64,000 bases of DNA, taken from assembly GCA_015146655.1 (NCBI GenBank), contig VKHL01000020.1:62001-126000 (forward strand), given 5' to 3'. The DNA is from Ochromonas danica. Taxonomy: Eukaryota; Sar; Chrysophyceae; Chromulinales; Chromulinaceae. Every line of letters starts with the position of its first letter. Positions within the stretch are counted from its first letter, which is position 1. This document shows positions 20,073 through 31,300 of the stretch, in pieces. The notes under the pieces were generated by a model, which did not search any database, had not been told where the DNA came from, and saw only the letters and a list, made by a program, of their open reading frames with translations. The translations under genes and the position numbers were made by a program.

Positions 20073-20324
20073 ACGAGGAGGTGAAGATGCTCTCACAAAA
20101 GGAGGTTCGACGAAAGTTGTGTTAGCCCCCTACCTATCCTTTCACTGTGCGTAAGTGCGTTGTTTGTATTGGAAGGTGCAAATGTATTAATAGTCCATCA
20201 TACATCCAGATTATTATTATTGCTGGGCATTATATTCAATTTATTGTAGTTTAGGAGTGTGTGACCATAATCAACCTGATGACATAACTCTTTCAAACAG
20301 CCAAACTCATCTTAACGTATTCAA
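20073..20324 (+). pseudogene. Direct repeat, copy 2: detached 3' fragment of the GNAT gene
   Basis: It begins with codons matching the end of the GNAT gene (EEVKMLSQKE, then RKLC and the stop), followed by the same 3' flank. No upstream acetyltransferase sequence is attached, so this is a relict fragment. Copy 2 differs by scattered substitutions and a deletion of about 33 bases, so the duplication is not brand new. Confidence 0.8.
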
Positions 20325-20353
20325 ATTCACAGTGATCTTGAGTATTAACACAT

Positions 20354-20425
20354 GGTCGTGTGGTGTAGCGGTTATCACATTTCGTTAACACCGAAAAGGT
20401 CCCCGGTTCGATTCCGGGCATGATC
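20354..20425 (+). tRNA. tRNA-Val (anticodon AAC), copy 1
   Basis: A full 72-base cloverleaf: acceptor GGTCGTG pairs with CATGATC (two G-U pairs), the D arm lies within GTGTAGCGGTTATCAC, the anticodon stem TTTCG/CGAAA carries loop TTAACAC with anticodon AAC, and the T arm CCCGG-TTCGATT-CCGGG follows. There is no intron. CAAACCTTTTGCTTTT downstream supplies T runs for Pol III termination. Identical to the copy at 22409-22480. Confidence 0.95.
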
Positions 20426-22408
20426 AAACCTTTTGCTTTTCCAGGTTCGTTTGACATTTATTTTGTCTTTGGCTTGATTGAATATCAAATAGGAAGTTAG
20501 AGACGCTGTGTTGTTTTGAGAAGATAAAGGAAAGAAAGCCTAACCCTGGAGACAGACTGTTTTCTAGTGTTTTCTTTGACTGTTGTCTTCCTGACGTGAC
20601 CATCACATTGGCTTTCTCTCAATACAGAGTGACCCACCAGCTTGATAGACTTCACTGCCACTGATTCTATCAATTTCTCCTTCTATTAGTACGTCACATT
20701 TTCACAGACATGTCTCTTCTTCGTCCCCAAGCAAACCTCTAGTCACTGGACTTGATTGATGGGCAATACACACACGCTTTACAAAGAAGAGATGGCGATG
20801 AGTAAAGTCTGCCACCACAGATGAGGGGAAGGAGGGAGGGAGGCATCCAGCCCCACGAACTGTCACAGTTAAAGTCCAACAGGATGAGTATGAATGAATG
20901 CTGCTGGAAAGGCTTTGACAGCAGGCAAACCATCACTGACTTCGCAACTTATTGACTGATATAGACTACGACATGACATGATGTGCTATCCTATGCTTTG
21001 GTGTGCTATGATGGGGTATGGTAATATGTTCAGGTTGTGTTGATACATATGCTATGGTACTGTATATGCTATACTATGCTATGCTATGGTAATATGTTCA
21101 GGTTGTGGTGAGAAGGTTTGTCCTCAATTCTTCAGCCTCTCTGATGCTGACTATAATAATGTCACGGAGAAGTTCCTTAAGCAAGTCACATATTCACTAC
21201 AATGCAGTGCTTTGACTAGTCAACAAGAGGTCTGTAGCATATTGACAACCAGCTTGTGACGGATTGGAAGAGACTTGGCTCCTCATTCTTGTGTTATTAC
21301 AAACAGACTATAACCGAATATAATCAGTGTTATCGTTCGGACAGTTGTCTTATTGGCTGTCCCTTTGTGTCAGAGGTACGGGCGAATGAAGTAGAACAAG
21401 AGAAGCGTCCGTTCCAAGCGAAGGCTGATCTCTCTGCCTGATACCCTGACATTAGTAAGCCCAGCAAGATGATCTAGAATGGGAGGTCTTTTTCATTGAA
21501 TAAGAGTGGATTGGAGGTAAAGGAAGCAGCTCAGGTTTGTGTAGAAGCATGCCTCGACAAGACAGCTGTTACTACAAAGACATTGTCTGCTTGCTAGGGA
21601 AGGCAGTGGTGATGCCCATGCCCAACACTGCAGCAGGACAGAGCGGTGAGACAGAGTTGAGGATCACAAATGACTCTGATATGAAGAGGTTTGTATGTAT
21701 GTTTTATTTATTGATGTTTTGGTGGAGGGTAGCTCATAAGTTACTCCGAAGGACATGAAGAAAAAGAAGAAGGAAGGTTAAGATAAAGTCCCTTCTATTC
21801 TTCACTTCCCCAAACATGCGACAGATTGATATTGCCGTGACTTGCTCGATGCAGATAGAAGTGGTGGTAAGGTGGTGACAAGGTAGTAGTTAGGTAGTGA
21901 TTCGTCAGAGGTGAACTTAACTTAATGCAAACCTACCTAGATGAAAGGCAGTAGTAAACCTACTTGGAGCAATTTGCCCATCTCATAAGTGGGATTCTTA
22001 CACCTATCACATCATGGGTCGCAAATTGCTCGACGATCAAATCAAGTCCAGCAGAAAATGACTGAACACACCCTCATGTATGAGAGGAGATACAGCAGTG
22101 TTCAACATGACTGCTGATTGTGAGTCACACTACCATATGTCAATCATAGTACAGTGGACATCGAAGTACTTGTACAGACGTTTGGTCATTGCAGTGAATG
22201 ACCGCTCAGATCTTTCACTCATCTTTGTTGATAGATATGTTGTTGGCAATCATAGAACCCATCCAAACACCCAAAACAAGAAGAATGATTGACCTTCAAC
22301 ACCCATGCAGGCCTTCAACAACAACAACAACAACAACAAAATGGCAAAAGAGGTGGAGATGTTGCTCACCTCAAATAATAAATCAACATTGCTTCACAGT
22401 TTACACAA
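20426..22408. other. Gene-poor region between the two tRNA genes
   Basis: No convincing gene. The 20-base string GGTAATATGTTCAGGTTGTG occurs at about 21018 and 21092 next to CTATG-rich simple sequence. Between 21086 and 21760 short frames have coding-like codons, for example a 54-codon frame reading CSGCGEKVCPQFFSLSD, but they do not connect, so a decayed gene is possible. Confidence 0.4.
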
Positions 22409-22480
22409 GGTCGTGTGGTGTAGCGGTTATCACATTTCGTTAACACCGAAAAGGTCCCCGGTTCGATTCCGGGCATGATC
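22409..22480 (+). tRNA. tRNA-Val (anticodon AAC), copy 2
   Basis: Sequence and fold are identical to the tRNA at 20354-20425, and the following 17 bases (AAACCTTTTGCTTTTCC) are identical too, after which the flanks diverge. This limits the duplicated unit to the tRNA and its terminator. Confidence 0.95.
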
Positions 22481-23868
22481 AAACCTTTTGCTTTTCCTCG
22501 ATTAGATTTTGCTTTTTGACATTGGGAGAGAAATAGGATGACCCAGTCCTGCTGCTGTGCCTTGAAGAATTTTGAATTATACCTTTGTAAAGATGGCTGA
22601 ACACAGTAACTGTTGTTCTGGGACTGAAAACTGGGTCAGTGAGGTTGCCGTTCCTTGTTGTCTTGCAATGCGTTGACAATGTGGTGGCTGGATGACAATA
22701 TGAGAAACGAAGCTTTCTTAATGGACAAAGATGACAAACCAATTTTGATGAATGAAGCCAATGGAGGATATGGGAGAAGCTAAGGGTAGACTTTCCCAAA
22801 GCAAAGTGGGTGATATTCTAGTTGCCCAGCCAACGACATTCAATTAACAAGTTGCACTTTAACTCTGCAGACTAGTACAGCTCTGAGCTACCAAATGCAT
22901 TGGTGAGATGGTATGAGCCCTTTCTTTGTTAAGCTTTTCGATCAGTCCCTATTGGCATGCACTGCATGGTAAGAGGTACTTTGATGACGTGGCAATTTAA
23001 GCTAGCTGAGCTTCCTTCTTGCTTGAGATCGCAGACGGCTTACCTAGTGCTTTCCTGCGGATATGGAGTAGTAGCTAAGGTCTTATCGCGTGTCTATCTC
23101 TTTCCTCTAAAGCAGCTCGTTCAAGTCCACGCCACTCTTCTTCCCCAAAGGATTGATGATGATAGACTAAGTCTTGCTCTATAAATAAGAACTTGCTCTT
23201 GCAAGATATCCAATGAGATGCATGGTTGAGATGGAGGCTGAGGTCTGCCATATCTCCGTGCATGTGGACTGTTGTCTGCCTAGACTCTATAAGTTAACTT
23301 GTTCTATTAGAGTGTAATTATGAGTAAACACATATGATGTTACTAACCTACTTGTCATTTATAGCGTTGCTACTATTACCCTTGTCAAATGCTTGCTACC
23401 CTTCAAATTCAAACTTCAACTTAGTCCCCCGTTGGTGCAACTGTTTAACTTAAAGTGGAGAGCACTGGGAAAAGGCTGGAAGCAGTGAGTGAGTGATTGA
23501 GTAGCAAAGTTACCCTAGAGTTCCTCTTTCTTATTTCCTTCCTTCAATCATCGAATCTCTATCTTCTTTTTTCTCTCTTCACCGATCCTTCTTTTACCTT
23601 GGAGAAGAATTGTTGAACTCTTCTCTCAAACACAACCTTTCTCCCAACGCTTTTCTAACCGTGTTTTGGGAAGTTAAGCCTTCCCTCCCCGCAACCCCGC
23701 AGTGCTGACCTACACACCCCGTCCTCGAAATTGTAGTGCCATGATCACGACCTTGGAGGTTGAACTTGGAACTTTGCTCTTGCATCCGATGTGATCCAAT
23801 ATATCCTTTCCTCTGATACTGTTATAATTGAACTCCCTCGAAGAGGATTAATAAGGTTTTTTAAGAAG
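22481..23868. other. Gene-poor region upstream of the acyl-CoA synthetase
   Basis: No supported gene. A pyrimidine-rich tract at 23520-23650 (TCTTTC, CTTCCTTC) lies upstream of the synthetase gene and may be part of its promoter or leader. Confidence 0.45.
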
Positions 23869-25926
23869 ATGTTCAAGAACGGCAGTAAATTGTTTCGAAG
23901 CAACAATCTTGTGAGACGACCTCTCTGTACCTTCACCAATCGCTCTTTAGAGCCTGATGCTGTGCGTGCTTTAAGCTTGCGCGATCCTTATACCTTCTGG
24001 GGTGAAGCAGCTAAGAACATTACCTGGATCACTGAGCCAAGAAGTGTATTGGAAATTGGCAAGCATGGGTATGGCAAATGGTTCCAAGGGGGTCAATTGA
24101 ATACCTGCTATAATTGTGTTGATCGTCATGTCGTTCAAGGACATGGTGATCGTACTGCTCTTATCTATGATAGTCCTGTCACGGATACGATCAAGAAGTT
24201 CACCTATTCTGAGCTCTTGGAACAAGTTTGTCGCACGGCCACCGTGTTGAGGGAATTGGGCGTTGGCAAGGGAGATCGTGTCATCATCTACATGCCTAAC
24301 ATCCCTGAAGCTGCTATTTCCATGCTTGCTTGTGCTCGTATTGGTGCGATCCATAGTGTTGTCTTTGGTGGCTTTGCTGCTCCTGAGCTCTCCACTCGAA
24401 TCAAGGACTGCAAGCCTAAGTTGATCATTGCTGCTTCTTGTGGTATTGATGGCAAGAAATTGATTGACTACAAGACCTTGTTGGATGAAGCCATCAAGTT
24501 GTCTGACCCTGTACACAAGGTGGAGAAAACTCTCATCTTGCAGCGCCCTCAATTGCCTGTGAATCTCACCCCTAACAAAGATCACGACTTCCGCGAACTT
24601 GTCGATAAAGTGGCTGAATATGATCCTTCCTACACCACCATGGATGCCTCTGATCCATTGTATATTCTCTATACTTCTGGAACAACTGGTGCTCCAAAGG
24701 GTATTGTTCGTGAGAATGCTGGCCATGCTGTCGCCCTGCGATGGTCTATGGAAAACATCTACAACATGGGTCCTGAAGACGTCTTCTGGGCTGCTAGGTA
24801 AGTGTTTACCTTTGTGATCATTGCCTATTATCACAAGGTTGACGTGTTCTATCTGTTTTGTAGTGATGTGGGATGGGTTGTGGGCCACAGCTACATTGTC
24901 TACGGCCCTCTCTTGCGTGGATGCACCAGCATTATGTACGAGGGCAAGCCTGTCGGAACTCCTGACGAGTCTAACTTCTGGCGTACTATTGAACGCCATA
25001 AGGTCAACTGTCTCTTCACTGCCCCCACCGCTTTGCGTGCCATTAAGCGCAGAGATCATCACGGAGAAAATACCAAGAACTTCAATTTGAAATCCTTCCG
25101 CGAGCTCTTCCTTGCTGGAGAACATGCTGATCCTGAATCAATCAAGTGGTCTGAACATACACTCAATTCTCCTGTCTTGGATCATTGGTGGCAGACGGAA
25201 ACTGGCTGGGCTATCTGTGCCAATGCTGTTGGCATGGAGGGATACATTCCCGTCAAGTATGGCTCTACTTTCAAGCCATGCCCCGGCTATAATGTCCAGA
25301 TTTTGGACGGTGATAACAAACCTGTTGGACCCAACACGACTGGCAAGCTGGCCATCAAGCTGCCTCTCCCTCCTGGAGCCATGCTCTCCTTGTACAATGC
25401 TGAAGACCGCTTCTTCAACTCCTACCTCAAAGCTATTCCTGGCTACTATGACACGGGTGATAGCGGTTACATTGACGACGATGGCTATGTCTATGTCATG
25501 TCTCGCACAGATGATGTCATCAACGTGGCTGGCCACAGACTGTCCTCTGGAGCCATGGAAGAAGTCATTTCCGAGCATGCTGACGTAGGTGAAGTGGCTG
25601 TTGTGGGCAAGAAGGATTCTTTCAAAGGACAGATCCCTATTGCTTTGGTTGTTCTTAACACCGAGTTGGAGCATCAATTGGATCAGATCAAGCAAGAGAT
25701 CATTCAATTGGTTCGCCAGAAGATTGGCCCCGTGGCATCATTTAAGGATGTCATCATCGTCAAGCATCTTCCAAAGACTCGTTCAGGCAAGGTCCTTCGT
25801 GCCACTTTGAGACAAATTGCAGATGGCAAGACCGACTATGCTGTTCCTGCCACAATTGAAGACCCCAATGTCTTGAAGGATATTGCTAATATCCTGCACA
25901 ACTACAAAGCCGAGTCCAGCAACTAA
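23869..25926 (+). CDS. ACSS3: Acyl-CoA synthetase, ACSS3/PrpE-like (propionate or acetate to CoA), two exons
   Basis: Exons 23869-24797 and 24864-25926 give 663 residues. The enzyme activates a short-chain acid through an acyl-adenylate and transfers it to CoA. Visible motifs are the AMP-binding loop YTSGTTGAPKGI at residue about 268, HWWQTETGW for the acid pocket, YDTGDSGYIDDDGYVYVMSR at about 505, and the C-terminal PKTRSGKVLR with the acetylation-regulated lysine at about 613. DPYTFWGEAAKNITW at the start and GIVRENAGHAVAL resemble propionyl-CoA synthetases (PrpE, ACSS3) more than acetyl-CoA synthetase. The N terminus (MFKNGSKLFRSNNLVRRPL) is basic with no acidic residues, suggesting a mitochondrial presequence. 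The start was set at the first in-frame ATG; the frame stays open upstream without one. Confidence 0.9.
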
Positions 25927-27003
25927 GACCGGATATCTCTCACTCTTTTCTCAAGTATATCTCACGCTTCTTGCTCATCGCGCTGGAAGTGGATGTAGCA
26001 GCAGTCGATGTGATGACAGTAGTGAGTGCAGTTTGTTCTCTCTGTCTTGCCTCACTTCCAGAGAGCATCACATTTCGCAGGGAAGCGAATCATTTTATGA
26101 TTTTTTAAGTTAAGATAGAATCTATTCGAGCTAAGCCAGCCAGAAATTAGAATTTCTTTTCACCTCCACATGGCACAGCATAACACTAGATAAACTATAC
26201 GAGGATGATTGATGGTCTTTGTGGTGTTGATGACAGACTTGTGGTCTGATACCATTGATAGAAAATCTTCTGTTGCCCCTATCTATCCGGCCTCCTCCCG
26301 TGAACTGTCAAACAAGAGGTGTCAAACAAGACCGCGGTATAATACCCTATCGGTATAATCCCATAAACGGGATCCATCAATGGGACATTTGGCGTGGTCC
26401 ACTCTCCCATAATAGGGGACTATACTGTGCTGCTGTGCTATCTTGTTTGACATCTCACAGCTCTCAACATGTTCCGAACGAAGAGGTTTTCACCTATGGC
26501 AAGTGGTATTAACATTTTTCTTCAGGATATAAAACTTGAAAACTTGCAGCACAATTCAATGAGATTAGGTGCCAAGGATTCAATCTCTTTGAAAATGAAG
26601 AAATGCTCAAAGGAATTTTCTAAAACTCTGCTATAGTAGTGCCAGTAGTACTAGTCGAGGATTGTGTTGAATACCTGTATTTGTAGTTCACATTCTTTCC
26701 CCTTAGTCTACTAAACTAAACTAAACTAAATCACTGCCATAAAGTATATTTATTATTATTACCACCAGTCTAAGTCTCTGTCAAATGGCTGTTAAGGGAT
26801 GATAGAAAGGAAATACATAATTGAGTTATGAATTTTCGTTGTATAGAAGCAGGTCATGGTATACTGTATCTTGTTGGAATACCAACACAGGGTCTGAAGA
26901 GGAGGGGGTTAGTCTAGAGTGGTTCTGCCTCAACTCAAGCACTTTACATATTGTACATATCTAGCAAAGTGGTATAACAAATCAAATAAGAAGCATCTCG
27001 TTG
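25927..27003. other. Intergenic region with a small inverted-repeat element
   Basis: No supported gene. It contains the inverted-repeat structure listed at 26306-26455 and a short (CTAAA)n tract near 26708. AT-rich otherwise. Confidence 0.5.
26306..26455. mobile_element. Possible MITE-like element with short terminal inverted repeats
   Basis: AGGTGTCAAACAAGA at 26317-26331 is matched in reverse complement at 26441-26455 with one mismatch, enclosing 109 bases. A further direct copy of TGTCAAACAAG lies at 26306-26316. Inside, CGGTATAAT occurs twice. There is no coding capacity. I could not define target-site duplications, so a regulatory inverted repeat is an alternative. Confidence 0.35.
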
Positions 27004-27900
27004 TTAGATACCCATGACAAAGACTTTAAGCATACAATCTTCTTCCAGTTGCTTCAGAGCATCCAGTATATCAAAGATGGTAGTAGCATCATCATCTTCA
27101 CATAGTCTAGCTAACAATGGAAACAAATTATGAGGATGGCGACCTGCCACATAGTCTAAGACCTTCTTCTTTAATGGTGACCACTCTGGCAGACCATTAT
27201 TGTTATCACTACTATTACTCTGACTCTTTTCCCTATGATCCTCATGATTCAAAATGCTTGTTCGATCATCATGTGGGAGTGGGGAGGGTCGCCGTCGAGC
27301 ATGACTCAAGATCCGTGTTCCCGACGTTGTCAATCCCTGCTCAGTCTTGCTGTCACTCTGAACATGACTCAAGATGTGTGCTCTTGATGATGTCAAGCCC
27401 TGCTCAGTCGTGCTGTCACTGTGATCTCCATCACTTTCATAGACAGAGCCACTGCTGTTATCGTCATCGTCATCGCTGTCATTGCCAGCTCCCTCTGACT
27501 CTTCCCGCCACCATAGAGGCTCTTGACGAGGTTTGACATTCTTCACTTTGGGTGTTTTGCTATCGAAAGGAGGCGAGGACTCAGCAGGTCTCGCTCGCTT
27601 CTTCCCTACATGGACAGCAGCATCTGTCGCCAAGCTGGCAGCGTCATCACTATCTTCCTCAGACTCCCAAACTACCTTGTCAGTATTCACCGTGTAGAGA
27701 GGGACTCGACTACCATCACGGTCCAGGCTGCCATCCTTCACAAGGTTATCAATGGCCTGGTCCACAAATCTTGTCAGAATAGTTTTGAAGTCTTCTTTGA
27801 ATTGAGAGACTTTGAAAGATCTACGACGAGTCGTCGTTATCCAGGTTAAGATTTTCTCTGTTGCTTCTTGTACTTTAAGTTCTTCCCTGTTACTCGCCAT
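27004..27900 (-). CDS. Acidic, probably nuclear protein of unknown function
   Basis: A single exon of 298 residues. Residues about 8-75 (VQEATEKILTWITTTRRRSF, KEDFKTILTRFVDQAI, then DGSRVPLYTV) could form a small winged-helix-like domain. Residues about 80-240 are disordered and acidic with a basic KKRARP cluster and two imperfect copies of a unit containing EQGLT and ILSH. The last 60 residues (PLKKKVLDYVAGRHPHNLFP onwards, ending LKVFVMGI) look like a second helical or winged-helix fold. Nuclear location and nucleic-acid binding are inferred from these weak features. The start codon is 421 bases from that of the cohesin subunit gene, in head-to-head orientation. Confidence 0.7.
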   Translation of the reverse strand: MASNREELKVQEATEKILTWITTTRRRSFKVSQFKEDFKTILTRFVDQAIDNLVKDGSLDRDGSRVPLYTVNTDKVVWESEEDSDDAASLATDAAVHVGKKRARPAESSPPFDSKTPKVKNVKPRQEPLWWREESEGAGNDSDDDDDNSSGSVYESDGDHSDSTTEQGLTSSRAHILSHVQSDSKTEQGLTTSGTRILSHARRRPSPLPHDDRTSILNHEDHREKSQSNSSDNNNGLPEWSPLKKKVLDYVAGRHPHNLFPLLARLCEDDDATTIFDILDALKQLEEDCMLKVFVMGI

Positions 27901-28321
27901 CGTAACAAATTGATGCTAAGATACGATAGGGGAAAGTTATGAAATTCCCTACCGTAACACTAAAGGAATTCACTAATTCCCTTTGGTCTCTTTCTCGTTG
28001 GAGCTCTATGGTTGAAGACTGATGGTCTTCTTCTTATTTCTCAAGACTAAACCAGCTAGTGCTTGTCTTGAGATTAAATGAGTGGATAACATAGCTGGTG
28101 AATAGAAAAGGAAAAACACTGGAAAAGAATTGAGAAATCCATGTACTGTACGTAGACTATTGAGAAACCGTATTATCGTTTTGCGTGTGAGTTGCGCGGG
28201 GGCAATACTAGTCCAGTTGTCACGGGGGTTTGGCTTTTCTTGTTTGTGTTGCTTTGACAACAATCTAACTCCTCCATCCTCACCTTCTCCTTCTCTCTGT
28301 CCTTCTCTCTCTCTTTATCTC
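27901..28321. promoter_or_regulatory. Divergent promoter interval, acidic protein / STAG
   Basis: 421 bases separate the two start codons. No supported gene or repeat; a CTCTCC-rich leader (28270-28318) precedes the STAG start. Confidence 0.4.
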
Positions 28322-31300
28322 ATGGCACTGAGACGATCTTCACGTGAAGTGAAGAAGAGAGATTTCTTTACTTTTGCCAATCCTGCCAATGGCCAGACCA
28401 AAGAAGATGACAATGATGATGATAATAATGGTGATAACGATGATGAGGTAGAGGAAGCCTTCCAGGACAATCCTCCTAAACGAAATAAACGATTATCAAT
28501 CAAGAAATCCTCTTCTAAAGAAGATCGAGGAAGTGTAACTCAAGAGATGATGAAAGAAAGCACTTTGTTTGGTGAGTGAGGGAATGGAATCATTCAATTT
28601 TGTATTATCGTTTGTTATTATTATTATTATTCCCCTGCCAGTTGACGAATAGCACTATTAGTGTTATGTTATGACATGTTAATCTACTTTCCTCCTATTA
28701 ACAAAATCCTATGTTTGTTGTTGTTTGTGTGTATTGTTATTGGTGAGATCAGGTCGTGTTGCCTCAACTGTTAAGCTGGGCACGGAGATTGATCGATGGA
28801 TTGACTCCTACAAGGTAAGATGACCTTCCCTCTTCCTTCCTACAGCCTTTTCTTATTGACCTTTGCTAATAACACCACCAATAACAGAGAAATAGGATTG
28901 GTGCTATGGTTACCTTGATCAACTTCATTCTTCGGGTGGGCTGCTGTCTAAATTGACTGGATTTAACACTATTTTGGGACAGACTGACGTCCTCCCTTCT
29001 CTCTATCTATCTCTGTGTATGTGTGTTTGTGTATGTATGTATGTGTGTGCGCTTGATAGGCTGCTGGCTGTGTAAAGGACTGGATTGAAGAAGACGTGGA
29101 TCTTGAAGCTCTAGAACCCGATGAGATTGATGTTTTGTTAGCAGATATGATTCGCACAATGTCACAGACGAAAGGATCAAAAGTCTATCCACTGTTACAG
29201 AAGGTTAGATTAAGAACGATTGTCTGAGCTAGTTAACATCTTACCTTGTTTGATGTCTTATTTACATGTTGATTGTTATTATTGTTGTTGTTTTAGGGCA
29301 AAAGACATACTTTTCGCAAACATTTCCAGACTTTCTTTTCTAGTCTAGTGGAACATGCTCGATATCTGACAGCAACGAATGGAAATGGACGAAAATCTGT
29401 TCATTTTGGACAAGATTTATTACGAAGAGTAGTCGATCAGCTTATGGCCTTTTCTACCATGTCTATTGCTAATATCCGGGATGCCTTTGCTGAAGCAAGT
29501 CTTACCATTGCTACAAGTTGTGTTACGATCTGTATTGATCTACAAAAGGCTATACAACAAGCAGATAGATTGAATACTGTAGAGACAACGAAAGGGAATA
29601 AGACGAAACAATCTGCTATTATGGGACAACAAGAAAGTCTAAAACATGAATTAGAGACTTATCATGACTTAGTCAATACTATCTTCAATACCATCTATCT
29701 ACATCGATCTAAAGATTCTCATGAAGAAGTGAGATTGACTTGTTTAGGACATCTCCCAGCTTTACTATCTTTTGATCCACACAAACCTATTCGAGTTGAC
29801 TTTCTGAAATATCTTGGTTGGGCATGTTATGATTATGCTAATCAAATTCGATTGAATGCTTTGGAGAGTATACGTGCTTTAGTTGAGGTGAGGAAGTCTA
29901 TCTTATGTTAACGATCTCACTGAACCTTCTCACTTGGATTGCTTCTTATTATAGCAACCTGAACTCAGCGCTCATTTGGTGGCGTTTGTTTCTCATTTCC
30001 TTCAACGTTTCTTTGAGATGGCTTCTGGTGACGTGGACTCTGCAGTTTGCTTGGAGGCATTAAAGACTTTACGAGTGATGCAACGTCAAGGATTTCTTGA
30101 CTCCGTGCCTGGTGATCAGTTAGACTTGGTCGACCAAATTGTCTTTGATCCTGATGCTGAACTTGCTGTTCGTGAAGAGGCATTACGCTTTCTAATGGAT
30201 CATACGGAAGGGTTCGATGATTTTGATGAAGAGAGTCATCTTGCTCTTCTACAGAAAACACCAAATGGCAAGAAGAAGAAAGCTGACACATCCTCGACTG
30301 ATCTAAAGGAGGCGCTGAAACTAGCACGCTCACGTAACATTGCCACACAACTGGAGACTCTGACTGAGTTTGCCGAATATCATCTTGGTAGTCATCTAAG
30401 GTGGACCTCTTTGCTTGCCGAGGCTTGCTTGGGAACGAACAAAAACTGTAGGTCTCCATTCTTGTTCTGATTATGTTGGTTTGATATGTGATGATAATAT
30501 CTGCTCATCTTGATGGTATAGATTTACTTCATGAATGGCCTACAATGATGGCTTTGCTCTCTCGAGACAGTGAGAATAGTGATCTGATCTCTCATGCTCT
30601 ACGTCCATCACAAGTTTCTATTCTATTACAGTTGTTATCTTTTTCTGCCACTGCTCTATGTGATAGTGTGGAAGATTTGAAAAGCAAGCCTGCTAATAAA
30701 AAGAAGATGACAACCCAAGAAGTCAATACACTTTTCACACGTTATGAGAGTTTGAATCAAACTTTACAATCTTCTTTACCAACTTTATTAACACGATTTC
30801 AAGATGATGAAGAAAATCTAATCTTACTCTCTGGACTCTTCCCTCTGTGTGATCTCTCCGTCACTCATCAAAGTGGTGATGACGATGGTGAAGGAGGTGA
30901 AGTGACGCTATTGTCTAAACTTGCAGATTTCTTTGAGAGATTCTCTGGTGAGAACTTATTGATCAATATCTCCAAGGCATTTTCCCATTGCCTTGACAAT
31001 AATAAAGACGATAAGATTCGCAAAGGTGATCTCTATAATATAGCAGAAAAGCATCTTCAAGAGATAGGACAACGTGTGACGGAGAAAGTTGTTGACCAAG
31101 TCCAAGTGTTGAAAGAGAGAATAGAGGGTATGGATATCAGTGAAGAGGTGAAAACTAAAGGTCGTCGTCGCAGTCGCTCCTCTCCTACACAAAAGGTAAT
31201 AATCAGTCAATAATGTCTCTTCTTCCGTCTTGATCTATCGGTATTGAACAATGTGTGCGTGTGTGTCTGTGTCGATGTAGCTTGTTGAAGAAAGTGTCTC

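Noticed and set aside
23971-25125. 384-residue minus-strand frame opposite the acyl-CoA synthetase
   Set aside because: The plus strand carries all synthetase motifs across the same bases; the minus frame is a codon-usage shadow.
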